Shown: positions 10,929 to 23,358, counted from the stretch's first letter. The stretch is DNA of 64,000 nucleotides from Wolfiporia cocos (GCA_029448655.1 JACCLO010000007.1:3534001-3598000), one strand, 5' to 3'. Notes: generated by a model not told the origin, from the sequence alone. Numbers and translations: made by a program.

Positions 10929-12021
10929 TGACACAGATGGCTCTGTGGGACTCACCAAGCCAGTATCCTGCGATGAACTAGGCGACTTAGGTGAGGAAGA
11001 GGTTATCAGGCACGGTAGTAGGTGGAAGGTTCTTCTACGGCGCACGCCGAGAAGAATAGAACTAAGGTTATAGGCCGTCAAGGCCCTACTTATATACACA
11101 TATTTAACGGGTCATGTGCTACTGTATAGTGCATGCCCGATAAGGAGTGTGGGCTTGGTTGCCATAAGGGCGACCAAGTGATACGACTACTCTACAAAGG
11201 CCGTGACCCGCCGGTAATGGCCGAGCCAATGGTAAAAGAGAGAGCGTGTGGTCTCATCGTTAGATGGACATGTGAAGACGGGCGCAGCCCGGGTATAAGG
11301 GATGCCGGTTGCCGGATACCGTGAGGTATAATGGCGATTGGCCGGTCATCGTGTGCTGACCAAGGCGGAACGCCGAGGTCGTAATGCTATTGGGCCAGCA
11401 GGCACCGTAGCATGTGATATGTCCGGACCGGAAGGTTACCGGAACATATGGTGGTCTTAGCCGTGAGGCGAGGACCGGTGTTTGGGCAACGCCGTGATGG
11501 CGGAAGCCCGGGACTTGGAGACCGCCGAGTCCGTGGGATGGCCGAGAAGGCCGAGCCTATAGCGATATTGCCTTGGTGCTAATATAGTGCTATTTGGCCG
11601 TGTTGCCATTATTATGCGAAGGCGTGGCGCGCCTGAGGTGCCATTGTGATCAAGGATCTTATGGCGGTGGGGAGCCGGTAAGGCTGACCCAATAGTACAA
11701 GGCCGCGAGGCACTGTTTGTACTTGTGGACATTATTATGCGAGCGTGCCGCGCTCGGCCTATCATTATGATCTAGGATCTATGACGTGGCTGGTCTTGCT
11801 CTGACGGGCGAGACCTGTATGACGTAGCCGTACTATGCTATTGGACCGGAAGGTGCCGTAGCGTTATGTAAGCTGGTCATGTGGTGATAAGCCCAGTTAA
11901 GAGCTTGTCGTGGTGGCAATGGGAGTTAACCCGTAGATAACTTGTAGGTAGACGTATAAATCCCAGGTAAATTGCTATAATCGTAGGAAAAATGCTGTAA
12001 GCCCCAGATAAATCTGTGACA
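10929..12021 (-). repeat. 5' LTR of the D LARD
   Basis: 1093 bp, same ends and apparently the same sequence as 5977-7069. The U5 end contains CACAGA/TCTGTG around a short loop, directly before the primer site. Confidence 0.93.
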
Positions 12022-12874
12022 CTTACTTCCCCATCTTTAGGATTCTCGGCAACTGAGCCTCTGGCTCCTCTCTTGCATTCTGCCTGTGTGCGACGCTGCC
12101 CCGGGGGCCCTCTCTGACTTGCTTGACTGTGTGCAGTCTCGACGCGTCGACTTAGGAGTTCCCCCATGGGATACAGCCGACGTCGCCGTTGCGACTTGTC
12201 ACACCGCCTTGTAAGGCTTATAGGGACTCCCCTGTAGCCAGGGTCCCACAGACGTTGTAAGTCTGTGTCAAGTGGCGCCGGAGGGGAGGTAAAACATCTT
12301 TAGGATTATGACACAGACTTACAACGTCTGTGGGACCCTGGCTACAGGGGAGTCCCTATAAGCCTTACAAGGCGGTGTGACAAGTCGCAACGGCGACGTC
12401 GGCTGTATCCCATGGGGGAACTCCTAAGTCGACGCGTCGAGACTGCACACAGTCAAGCAAGTCAGAGAGGGCCCCCGGGGCAGCGTCGCACACAGGCAGA
12501 ATGCAAGAGAGGAGCCAGAGGCTCAGTTGCCGAGAATCCTAAAGATGGGGAAGTAAGTCCCCATCTTGTCGTACTTATACATGCATAGCTGACCAGTAAT
12601 GGTCGCCCTAAAGTCGCGGCCTGTGCGCAGTAACTACCAGGGCACATGATATGTAACTATATGTGACGACATGTGGACGGTGTGACCCTAACATGAGTAC
12701 CTAAGATGCGCGCTACCCTACAGCGCTAACCTATGGTCAGATGATCTAGATAGAGTCCTGGACGGGCGCTGGAGGTGGCTGAGGATCAGGGAAGCGCGCG
12801 CGCACCTAGCGGCGCCTATAATACCTATAGCGAAGGAATGTAGAACCCCCCACTGGGAATTCTGTGACAGAAAC

Positions 12875-13014
12875 CAGCAAGCAGTACGCTGGTAACGGCC
12901 CCAGTAGGTACGCCGCCTAACTGGGGCACACAATACATTCCCTGGACATCGATAGTCCAGCAAACTCCGGAGCGCCCTGCAAACGCTCCGGGTTTTCCCC
13001 TTCAGCACATGTGA
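12875..13014 (+). pseudogene. gag: gag of element B, 3' end
   Basis: Continues the frame broken at 4348, after the second GAAAC. It encodes ~46 residues ending LQHM before TGA at 13012-13014. The end GGTTTTCCC...AGCACATGTGA is shared with the gag end of family C. Pol begins here in the -1 frame, so pol needs a ribosomal frameshift or stop-coupled reinitiation. No strict X-XXY-YYZ slippery heptamer is present in frame. Confidence 0.8.
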
Positions 13015-16000
13015 ACCCTTGCCCATGTGTGCTGTGTACTAGTATTACGGCCAGAAATGTAAACCCCTCTGTAAAGGACTGTTATCAATTATATCAGTTT
13101 TACGAGAACAATGCGCGTGACAAGTCCCGATCTTTCCAGGTCTGGGTGGACTTGTGGGTTTACGGCCAAAAAGTGCAAGGCTTAGCATTAATCGACTCCG
13201 GTGCTACGCTCTCAGTCATCAACTCAGACTTTGTTGAAAAACATGGTCTAGTTACCCATGATAAGAAAGACCCTTTTTGGATCCACAACGCCGACGGATC
13301 TTACAACAAAAATGGTCTTATAAAGAAATCGGTTAAAGGATATATGCAACACGGAGAACACAAGGAAAGGGTATTCCTTACCGTGATGAAAATCCACAAC
13401 CTCGACATTATGTTAGGGTATGACTGGCTTCAGAAACACAACCCAGAATTCAACTGGGTCACCGGACAAATGAGATATCGAGACTCAACGGCAGAGTCTC
13501 ATGCTAAGGAGAATCCATCCTCAGAAGAGGAAGTCGTTGCTGAGGAAGAGGAAGAAATAGAACAACGCGACATTTGGGATTCCACGCTAGACGCGATCGG
13601 AGATGGAAATCCCGATGATCCATTTATTAAATGGATTGGAACATTGGCAAACGAGGAATTGGTACTCCTCGTCGGTATGGTAGGAGAAATCCACCAAGGA
13701 AAAACGGACGCTGCTCAAGAAAAATGGAAGCAGCTCGTGCCTAAACGGTATTGGAGTTTTGGTCCAACGGTATTGTCTCAGAAAGCATCAGAGAGACTCC
13801 CCACTAGAAAGTCATACGGTCATGCGATCGACTTTAAGGAAGGAGTACCGTTACCAACCCCGGCAAAACCGTATTCACTATCGCCAAAGGAGGAAAACTC
13901 CCTTCGTGATTGGATAGCAGAAGAGAAGCGGAAAGGATATATCCGCGACTCACTGTCACCCCTAGCCAGCCCAGTATTTTTCATAGCCAAGAAAGATGGA
14001 ACCCTGCGCATGGTTATTGATTACCGAAAATTGAACGACATAACGGTGGATAATAAATATCCAATCCCCAGAATATCGGACCTTATCGACCAGTTGTCCT
14101 CAGCATCGATCTTTACAAAAATCGATTTACGCTGGGGATACAACAATGTAAGGATCCGCGAAGGAGACGAATGGAAAACAGCATTCGTCACCAAACAGGG
14201 ATTGTATGAGGCCACAGTAATGTATTTCAGTTTCAAGAACGCGCCAGGAACTTTCCAAGCCATGATGAACGACGTCCTAAAGGATTTCATCGCAACTGGG
14301 AAAGTAATCGTATACTTGGACGACATACTGATCTTTGGAAACGATTTGGAAGAACATCGTCGAATCACCGAAGCAGTCCTGAAAAGGCTGCAAGACAACG
14401 ACCTATACGCCAAGCCAGAGAAATGCTTCTTCGAACAAAGCAGCATAGAATATCTGGGAATGATCATCTCTAAAGGACGAATTGAGATGGATCCTTCAAA
14501 GTTAGGTGGAGTCCTACAGTGGCCACAGCCCACTAAGGTGAAGGAAGTTCAAGCCTTTTTAGGCTTTGCGAACTTTTATCGACGGTTCATCAAGGACTTC
14601 TCGAAAATAGTGAAGCCCTTAACATCGTTAACAAAGAAATCGGAGAAATGGCATTGGGATGGTGAACAAGAAGAAGCTTTCCAACAGCTCAAAACGGCAT
14701 TTACAACTGCCCCCGTCCTACGAATTACGGATAAGGAACAACAGTTCCGAGTGGAAGCCGACGCATCAGATTTCGCAACAGGTGCAGTCCTGTCACAGTG
14801 GTCACCGGAGGACCAGAAATGGCATCCGTGTGCATTCTACTCCGCTGCAATGACAGCACCTGAACGAAACTACGAAATCTATGATAAAGAAATGCTAGCA
14901 ATCATTCGAGCGCTAGAAGAATGGCGGCACTACTTAGAAGGACATCCGAAGAAATTCGAAGTATGGTCAGATCACCTAAATCTAATATACTTCAAGACGG
15001 CACAGAAGCTAACACGAAGACAAGCGCGATGGGCACTTTACCTATCCCGTTTCAACTTTGAAATGCACCATAAGCCAGGAAAAACTATGCTCACTGCAGA
15101 CCCTCTGTCCAGGAGGCCAGACCATGAAGAGGGGGTGGAACTCGATAATCGAGACAATATTCTATTAAAACCAGAATTTTTTGTCAAATTCGTGCAAGAA
15201 CTTGCTGTCCTTGCAATCAAGCCCTCTCATGCGTCAACGGTCCCAGACGACAGTCTCCAAAGGGAAATACGCAAAGCATTGCTAGACGACGAGGTAACCA
15301 AAGACTACAAAGGCCTATTGCAGTCAGGACCTTGAGAATTCGGAAAAGCGCTAAAGGAATGGAACTATGAAAATGGTTTACTCCTTTATAGAAACAAGAT
15401 ATACGTACCCAAGCAACCAGAAGAGCTTAGAAATAAACTCTTACAGTTACACCACGATCATCCTACCGCAGGACATCAAGGGAGATGGAAAACATACGAA
15501 CTAATCTCCCGTAACTACTGGTGGCCGGGACTATCCAACTCGGTAAAGAAATACATAACGAACTGCGATACGTGCCAACGTATGAAGAACAGACCAGCGA
15601 AGCCATACGGTCCATTACAGCCCAACGTCACGCCAACCACGCCATGGGAAATGATCACCACTGACTTCATCATGTACCTTCCCAAGTCCAAAGTAGACAA
15701 CAAGGTATACGACGCAATTATGGTGGTAGTCGACCGCTTAACAAAGCGAGCACGATTCTTCCCAATCTCCAGCAAGTTCGGAACAAAGGATCTTGTAAAA
15801 GTCCTTTATGGAAGGTTCTACCCAATACACGGGCTACCAAACCAGATCATTTCCGATCGCGGAGTACAGTTTGCATCAGAACTCTTCGGAGAATGGTGTA
15901 AGCTACTAGGGATAAAACGCGCCATGACTACGGCATATCACCCACAGGCAGACGGACAAACGGAACGGACGAACCAAACCTTGGAACAGTATCTGCGCTG

Positions 16001-17444
16001 TTACGTCAACTCATACCGGAAGGACAACTGGTCACAGTTCCTTCCAACGGCAGAGTTCGCATACAACAACGCAGCATCAGAAACCACCAAGATGTCCCCG
16101 TTTTACGTAGAATTAGGCAGACACCCATGAGCTGGACCAGCAGACCTGAACATACAGGCAAAAGCAGATCTTAACGAAATCGCAACCGAGCGATGGAATG
16201 CACAGAATCAGGCCAAAGCAGCTATGGAAATAGCTAACGAGCGCATGAAGTGGTACTACGACCAATCAGTACAGAAAGTACCCTTCAAAGTAGGAGACAA
16301 GGTCATGATAGACGTAAGGGACTACCAGACGTCCGAAAGGAGTCTGGCCCCCAGATATATTGGCCCGTTCAAAATAGTAGAACAATTGTCGCCAGTGACA
16401 TTCAGACTATTCATGGATAGCCAATACCGCGCCTATCACCCGGTCTTCCACACCTCTAAGCTAGTCCCCTACTCAGGAGACAAGACGCCGCCAGAACCTG
16501 AAGACAACGGAGAATACGAAGTCGAAGAAATCCTAAACCATCGAACAACACCCACAGGAAGATTACAACTCCTAGTGCGATGGAAGGGTTTCACAGCTGA
16601 GGAAGACACATGGCAGAATCAGGAAACGCTCGGGAACGCCAAGGAAATTGTGGACAATTATAAGAAGACTCACAATCTCCACACCCAAGGACGACCCAAG
16701 CGAAAGACAAGAACTAACCCCCGGGTTCGCGTAGCGAGCCCAGAAGACGACCCAGACTGGAAAGTTGGGGACTCCTATCTCTGGCCCGATGACTGGCCTC
16801 TTGAGTTGGAAAGTTTCTCACCAGAAGAACTAGCGAAAGAACGCAAGTGGCTAAAACGGGACAAGAATGGCAACTTTGTAGAAGTCAAAGCGAAAGAAAA
16901 TAACTACCTAGAATTCGCAATCGACCCAAGTTCAGACACCAAATACCCAACCAAGGGTACTCCACACTCAGCAGGTTACGACATCGCCGCAGCAGAAGAC
17001 GTCACCGTTCCACCAGGAAAAGTAACCACCATATCCACAGGATTGAAGGTATTACTACCCTACGGAACATATGGACAACTGCAGACACGATCTAGCATGG
17101 CTAAGAAAAGCATACTAGTTGTAGGCGGTGTAATCGACTGGGATTATCGTGGAGAGGTAAAAGTCATGCTACTAAACTTGGGCACAACGGAATACTCGGT
17201 AGAAGAAGGTGACCGTATTGCACAGCTATTGGTCTTACCATTAGACCAGTCAGAAGAATACCTCACCTCGCACGACAGCTACAAAGCCAGACACGAGATA
17301 GAAGACAACGGAAGAGGAGATAAGGGATTCGGTTCTACAGGACGTCGCATTACATTCGAAGCATTTCCAGAACTAGACACCTCGAATATGACCCCTGAAG
17401 AACTTGAAGAAATGGAACTCCTTCTCCGGGACGTCGAACCTTGA
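13011..17444 (+). pseudogene. pol: pol of element B, two in-frame stops
   Basis: A ~1477-codon polyprotein frame. Protease active site ALIDSGAT (~residue 61). RT with MVIDYRKLN and YLDD at ~435. RNase H with EADASDFATG. After TGA at 15333-15335, integrase HHCC (LHHDHPTAGH ... CDTCQRM), TTDF, SDRGVQF and DGQTER. After TGA at 16128-16130, GPF (IGPFKIVEQL), a chromodomain (EVEEILNHR ... LLVRWKGF ... DTW) and a dUTPase with all five motifs: SAGYDIAAAED, TRSSMAKK, GVIDWDYRGEV, EGDRIAQL, RGDKGFGSTG. A ~27-residue acidic tail follows dUTPase. The stops replace codons that are sense in A and C, so B cannot make pol alone. The polypurine tract GAAGAGGGGGTAA lies 11 nt downstream. Confidence 0.92.
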
Positions 17445-17749
17445 AGAGGGGGTAATGTCACAGATTTTTCCTTATTTTTAGCTATTTTTCCTGCTTTTAT
17501 ACTCCAATATCTACGTTGTAGCATAGAATACGTATAACTAGCATATCACGTGACCAAGCGCTTACGTCCATGGAACTTACCGGAACCTTCTAGCAGGTTC
17601 CATACCAACTGACACAGTATGCCTGTGGGACTCACCAAGTGCCTATATGCTTGAGATAAGGCGACTTAGAGGGATAGACAATACCAGCGCAGCAGGATGT
17701 GAGAGGTTATTCTACGGCGCAAGCCGAGAGAATAATAGAACTAAGGTTA

Positions 17750-19682
17750 TGTCACAAGAAATCCCGGAATAAAGGGGTTCCCTGATCGATTATTCACCTT
17801 TATTCTCCAGATATTCGCTACGTTATACCTAGCCGCCCGGGACTGCACGTGCATGGGAAAGTAGATAAGTCTTCTCATATCTTATCTCTTACATAGGTCA
17901 CGTGGTACGTCACTGGAGTCACGATCGTTACTTAGTCATGTGCAGCGTAGTCACAGTGTGCACAGACCACGCCATTAGGGCAGGTCTTGTAGCTATAGGA
18001 GTCTGCGTCCACATGTATATATACTAGGTAGCGTTCTGAGGTACTCCTCAGAACTTATCTTCTCATCATTGGGGGCGCGTCCCCTGGCAACCTTTCAATA
18101 CCCTCTGTCTGCTTGTCTCTTGCGTGCAGGGTCCTAGTCGACAAAGCCTGCTACGTCCTACTTGGGCGTGGGGGCCTCTATTCATTACATCCATCTTGTC
18201 TTCTATTCCTTTACCTGCTAGTCTGTGCAATACGGCAGGGCTCCTTAACAGGAGCGCCTTCTTGTTCTCCGCCATAGGAGGGTGGGGGGCTATTGGAGTT
18301 AGGGATAGGGCGGATATAGAGGTTCCCCGCTGGGGCGGGTGACACGGTGGTTACCGTGACATAAGATAAGTTCTATTCTACCCGACCGTCCGTTGACGTC
18401 GTATACGGGCCCTCGGGGTCTTCAACGCATAGGTTCGACGACGTGGCGGGGCAGCCTCTGGCACAAGCGTCAGAGGTCGGCAGACATACATGCCAGCCCC
18501 CACATAAGCGTTGTCAGGGCGACGAGCGCCCAGGACCGACCGCGGATTGAAGAAGCCAGCCGGACTCTGCAGGTCACAGCGGAGTCCCTCGGCAGCGAGA
18601 GGATCGGCGACACCAGACCTTAGTGGGTATGTGAAGCACCCCGGTGCAACCCCACGTCGGCAGGTCAGCGAAGTGAAGCTGGACGACAGGTGTCCCGTAC
18701 CTATGGACACCCTTAGACGACAGACGCGACCTCCACCACCAAGGAGGCCCAGAGACCAAAACGCCACCAGGGCAACCACCCACCATCCAACCAACGTCCT
18801 ACCAACCGCGCGCAAATAACCAAGCACGCCGTGTGGGAGCGCCAGTACCAAGAGCGCCGAAAACGGCTCCTACCGCCGGTGAAAATGCAAAAGCGGCGAG
18901 CGCAAGGACGGGACCGGCTTAGGGAGGTAGGCTGGGGATTAGGTGCCGAAACTGGAGGTGGGCACTCAGGTCGACCAGCGGTGAGTGCGAGCGTCGAAGA
19001 ATCGTCGACAGGGGGTAGCTAGGGGGAACATCCTTCGTCGGGCCGACGAAAATTCTAAGGGGGGGGGTGATGTCACAAGAAATCCCGGAATACAGGGGTT
19101 CCCTGATCGATTATTCACCTTTATTCTCCAGATATTTGCTACGTTATACCTAGCCGCCCGGGACTGCACGTGCATGGGAAAGTAGATAAGTCTTCTCATA
19201 TCTTATCTCTTACATAGGTCACGTGGTACGTCACTGGAGTCACGATCGTTACTTAGTCATGTGCAGCGTAGTCACAGTGTGCACAGACCACGCCATTAGG
19301 GCAGGTCTTGTAGCTATAGGAGTCTGCGTCCACATGTATATATACTAGGTAGCGTTCTGAGGTACTCCTCAGAACTTATCTTCTCGTCATTGGGGGCGCG
19401 TCCCCTGGCAACCTTTCAATACCCTCTGTCTGCTTGTCTCTTGCGTGCAGGGTCCTAGTCGACAAAGCCTGCTACGTCCTACTTGGGCGTGGGGGCCTCT
19501 ATTCATTACATCCATCTTGTCTTCTATTCCTTTACCTGCTAGTCTGTGCAATACGGCAGGGCTCCTTAACAGGAGCGCCTTCTTGTTCTCCGCCATAGGA
19601 GGGTGGGGGGCTATTGGAGTTAGGGATAGGGCGGATATAGAGGCTCCCCGCTGGGGCGGGTGACACGGTGGTTACCGTGACA
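17750..19682 (+). mobile_element. Family G TRIM-like element, 1933 bp
   Basis: Two 612-bp LTRs (17750-18361, 19071-19682) with few differences, and perfect duplication GGTTA (17745-17749 and 19683-19687). Primer site AGATAAGTTCT (18364-18374) pairs with the LTR at 18050-18060. U5-end hairpin CACGGT/ACCGTG (18343-18358). TATA-start hairpin GTTCTGAGG/CCTCAGAAC (18033-18054). It entered the host D LTR 3-7 bp upstream of that LTR's predicted start site. Confidence 0.94.
18362..19070 (+). other. Interior of the G element
   Basis: 709 bases. Contains the primer site at the left, and at the right a perfect 7-bp hairpin TTCGTCG/CGACGAA (19034-19050) before a run of nine G ending GTGA at the LTR. Short Arg-rich frames (for example 18511-18819) overlap on both strands and resemble nothing I know; I do not call them genes. 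Confidence 0.7.
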
Positions 19683-20952
19683 GGTTAAAGGGCGTTAAGC
19701 CCCTACTTATATACATGTTTTATGCGGATGGCGCGTGCTACTAGCTAGTACTACCATTCCGGGTTATGTGGCTTTGCCAAGAGGCGAAGCGCTATCTTAT
19801 CTGATGTTTATGGACTCTATCTACAATGGCCGTGATGGGCCCTAATGGCCGCACCAATCGTAGGAGAGGGATTTGTGTATATTATCATATGAACGCGGGC
19901 GCAGCCCGGGTATATGGGAAGCCGGTTGCCGGATACCGTGAGGTATAATGGCGATTGGCCGGTCTTCGTGTGATGACCAAGGCGAGGCGCCGAGGTCGTT
20001 ATGCCATTGGACGGGAAGTACCGTGGCATGTGTTACAGCCCGGTCCGGATGGTTACCGGGGCATGTATTGGACTTAGCCGTGAGGCGAGGTCCGGTGTTT
20101 GGGCGACGCCGTGATGGCAGAAGCCCGGGACTTGGAGAACACCGAGTCCGTGGGAGGCCGAGAAGGCCGTGACCTATAGCGATATAGCCTTGATGCTATT
20201 ATAGTGCTGTATGGTCGTGTTGCCATTATTATGCGAAGGCGTGGCGCGCCTGAGGTGCCATTGTGATCAAGGATCTTATGGCGGTGGGAAGCCGTGAAGG
20301 CCGACCCAATAGTACAAGGCCGCGAGGCACTGTTTGTACATGTGGACATTATTATGCGAGCGTGCCGCGCTCGGCCTATCATTATGATCTACAATCTATG
20401 ACGTGGCTGGTCTTGCTCTGACGGGCGAGACCTGTATGACGTATGCTGTGGTGTTGCTATTGGACCGGAAGGTGCCGTAGCGTTACGTAAGCTGGTCATG
20501 TGGTTGATAAGCCCAGTTAAGAGCTTGTCGTGGTGGCAATGGGAGTTAACCCGTAGATAACTTGTAGGTAGACGTATAAATCCCAGGTAAATTGCTATAA
20601 TCGTAGGAAAAATGCTGTAAGCCCCAGATAAATCTGTGACACCAACCAGAATCACATGCATCGTCTACGCTCACATGATCGCTGACTGATGCTCTTACCT
20701 AGAATCACATGTCGAAGTATTAGATCACATGTAGCGTTACTCATCCTTAGGTACCGTAGGTCCTAGTAGTATTAGGGGTCTCGCAACGCATGTATATATA
20801 CTAGGGCAGACTAAGCGTTAAACCTCAGTTCTGTTCTCCTCGATATTGAACTACAGCCTAACAAGCTACTTCATCGCCTCTCTACTTTGCTTTCTACCCT
20901 CTAAGACACCCCCCAAAGGATCTTAGTAAGTATTGTAGTTTGGTTTGTGTCA

Positions 20953-23196
20953 CCTAGTTTGTCGATACCAAAGAGTTCCTCAGGCTCTTGTTCGGTGTAG
21001 TGACGAGATGTATTCCTAATCGGAAGATAGGAAACAGATCCGGATTTATTTATTACGTGTCACGACGACGTAGGTTTCCGTAAACCAAGCAATTGTAATG
21101 ATATCCGATTGCCAAATCGGAGTGATTGTCCTAAAAGACGGGGCTCATCTGTTACTTCGGAGGATTTTCGAGTTTCCTTTTGAAGCCTTTTGCGGACGAT
21201 CGCATTGTATTGCTGAGGTGTATTTTTCGAATTTCGGTTATTCTCCCCACAGAGAAAAGTTGAATCGAAGTGAAATCAAAGATGAGGTAGCTAGCCTCGT
21301 GACGAATTTTGCGAGTGGCGTGCAAAATTGTCAATTTTAATACAGGGGGGACCGGTTTGGGACCGGTGTGAATTCGGCGATGTGCGAAGATGCCGAATGA
21401 AGTGTGATTCTGGAAGTCTTGCCGACCTCCGCTACACTTCAAGGGAACGCGTATCAATAGCGTGTGTCCCTTGTTTTCCCTTCCTCTAACCCAGATTGCG
21501 AGATTCAATTAAGTAATCTATTGCGATCTGTTTGTACATGGAACACCGGTGAGAACGGCAGTGTTTCCAATTATTTATAGACGCTTGTCAGACGTCTCTT
21601 CCCAAACGGATGGTAATTTCCTTGCCAGGGATTCCATTATCGAAAGGGGTGCCTCCGTTCTAAGGTTCTTAACGAATGAAATGACCGTGACTAATGCTCA
21701 ATAACCTGAATCCCTTTTTCAGGAGCGAAGACCGAAGTCAAACGGGCGCCGACGGATTATGGGTAATCCTTATCGACTTGGTAATAGGTATTTCCCACAG
21801 TAATGATAGTTATAAGCATATATATTTTGCCTAGCGTACGCGATCCTACGTCGAGTAAGGTACTAGTATCGTTTTTCGATTGACTTATTGTACCTAAGAT
21901 GTAAAAGGTTGCTTTTTACGTACATAAGCGACCTTAACCAGCCTAGATAAGCTGGGAACCAACAGGTGACGCAGGATTTCCAAAGGCTGAATACAAATGC
22001 TATTGGGCGGTTACTAAACTACTTTACAAGGTAAGTAAATTACTGGAGCCGCCACTAAAACCATATATTAACTACTATTGACTGGGATACCAGGGTACCT
22101 AGAAGAGCGAGTCATCAGCGAACTATCGCTGAGTGGTCATATTCATTGAACACAATAAGAACGGGGGCATGGTTAGGGGCAACCTCTTGAGGGTTGCCGC
22201 GCGGAATTAAACCGCCAGGTGTCTTCATAGATGCGCATGACCCTGTGCCAAGAGGCGGAGATATTCGCTTGTGCTTGTAACAGAGGCGCTCGCTCCAGGG
22301 GTAGGGTCGGTGGTTGCCAGAATTTGATCGTCTGGACCACATGGTTGGGAAGAAGATACACGGCCCGCATCCCCTAAGGAGCAGACCGGAAAGTGGGCCG
22401 CAGTATTACACCGCAGCCCTTACCACGCCTCAATGGCAAGGCTTGCCATCTTAGGCCCCCCGAGGTATCCAACAGGGCAGCTCCTACTGTCGATCTAAGA
22501 TCGCGCATTCACGAGCGCTCCATACATCTAGGATGGTGGGCTACGCCGCATGCTTCCAGAGGGACCCCATATCACCTGACAGGGAGAGCACACCAGCTGC
22601 CCGAAGGACTAACGCTTGGCTATCGCTCTGTAACCTAGGCCGGCGCGGCCTTGCGAGCCGCGCCACCTGATGGCAGAAGCCCGGGACTTGGAGAACACCG
22701 AGTCCGTGGGATGGCCGAGAAGGCCGAGCCTATAGCAATATTGCCTTGGTGCTAATATAGTGCTATTTGGCTGTGTTGCCATAATTATGCGAAGGCGTGG
22801 CGCGCCTGAGGTGCCATTATGATCGAGGATCTTATGGCGGTGGGAAGCCGGGAAGGCCTACCCAATAGTACAAGGCCATGAGGCACTGTTTGTACATGTG
22901 GACATTATTATGCGAGCGTACCGCGCTCGGCCTATCATTATGATCTAGGATCTATGACGTGGCTGGTCTTGCTCTGACGGGCGAGACCTGTATGACGTAT
23001 GCTGTAGTGTTGCTATTGGACGTGGTTGTACCGTAGCGTTACGTAAGCTAGTCATGTGGTTGATAAGCCCAGTTAAGAGCTTGTCGTGGCGGCAATGGGA
23101 GTTAACCCGTAGATAACTTGTAGGTAGACGTATAAATCCCAGGTAAATTGCTATAATCGTAGGAAAAATGCTGTAAGCCCCAGATAAATCTGTGAC
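20953..23196 (-). mobile_element. Older, deleted D LARD (host of element B)
   Basis: Collinear with 8766-10430 of the intact LARD, then jumps near 22668 from leader into the middle of a D LTR, which runs to TCTGTGACA at 23196. The leader end, primer site and R/U5 part (about 1.1 kb) are deleted. The right flank GTGAC (23197-23201) is the expected target duplication inside a C-family gag. Its left half lies beyond B, outside the window. No coding content. Confidence 0.85.
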
Positions 23197-23358
23197 AGTG
23201 ACACTCCCCCTAACTCTGATGCCGAATACGACTCACAGGTAATCCATCAAGCAGGTTTGCTCTCCGGGCCACGTGTGCTTGCCGACGGCGGGGTGGTAGG
23301 CCGTAGCCACCTTGTGGGTGTTGTACAAAGCGCCTGGGACGATTGTGTATGACACCAT
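23197..23358 (-). pseudogene. gag: gag N-terminal fragment, reverse C copy
   Basis: The ATG (minus strand, 23358) opens MVSYTIVPGALYNTHKVAT, matching gag of element C (30769). TGA at 23233-23235 stands where the other copy has CGA, a CpG-to-TpG change. The old D LARD cuts the gene at 23197, so only ~50 codons remain. Confidence 0.8.

Larger units (their letters stand above)
5977..12021 (-). mobile_element. Complete family D LARD, 6045 bp
   Basis: A non-autonomous LTR element: two 1093-bp LTRs around 3859 bp of non-coding DNA. Perfect duplication CTTAC on both sides. The two LTRs appear identical (their translated frames match exactly), so it moved recently, with enzymes supplied by an autonomous element not in this window. 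It keeps the primer site, polypurine tract and leader but no gag or pol. It is the innermost of four levels: B, E element, E solo LTR, D. Confidence 0.95.
5660..12270 (+). mobile_element. Solo LTR of family E, inverted inside E, split by a D LARD
   Basis: The halves 5660-5976 and 12027-12270 join to a 561-bp E LTR in forward orientation, opposite to its host E element. Duplication AGTGG (5655-5659 and 12271-12275). The split is at CTTAC (5972-5976 and 12022-12026), between its TATA box (5950) and predicted start site, inside the loop of a 10-bp inverted repeat (AAGATGGGGA/TCCCCATCTT). Confidence 0.93.
4349..12869 (-). mobile_element. Family E TRIM-like element, host of further insertions
   Basis: Two 561-bp LTRs (4349-4909 as 3' LTR, 12309-12869 as 5' LTR) face left. 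Perfect target duplication GAAAC (4344-4348 and 12870-12874). Without its inserts the element is ~1.9 kb and has no coding frame. The 5' side has LTR-TA-primer site (12296-12306) matching the LTR at 12536-12546. The 3' side has a G-rich tract and hairpin (4928-4944). The two LTRs look identical by eye, so the insertion is probably young. It depends on proteins from an autonomous relative. Confidence 0.93.
17610..20641 (-). mobile_element. Solo LTR of family D in B's LTR, split by a G element
   Basis: Segments 17610-17749 and 19688-20641 make a 1094-bp D LTR. Duplication CCAAC (17605-17609 and 20642-20646). It diverges from the LARD LTRs at several places, so it is an older insertion. The TATA-start inverted repeat here is AGGGC/GCCCCT (19689-19704). 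Confidence 0.93.
17456..20952 (+). mobile_element. 3' LTR of element B (split)
   Basis: The halves 17456-17609 and 20647-20952 form a ~460-bp LTR from TGTCACAGATTTTTCC to TTTGTGTCA. TATATATA in the second half lies 34 nt before AGTTCTGTTCT, which predicts a primer site AGAACAGAACT just inside the missing 5' LTR. The sequence right of the end, CCTAG (20953-20957), should be B's target duplication: it matches the same position in the intact LARD (8766-8770). Confidence 0.9.

Noticed and set aside
17400..17456. Polypurine-tract hairpin in element B
   Set aside because: A few bases can pair around GGGACG, but this stretch encodes the end of pol and the stem is weak, so B is left out of that set.
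18511..18819. 102-codon frame inside the G element
   Set aside because: Overlaps other open frames on both strands, is Arg/Pro-rich by composition only, and sits in a TRIM interior with no homologue among the gag or pol here.
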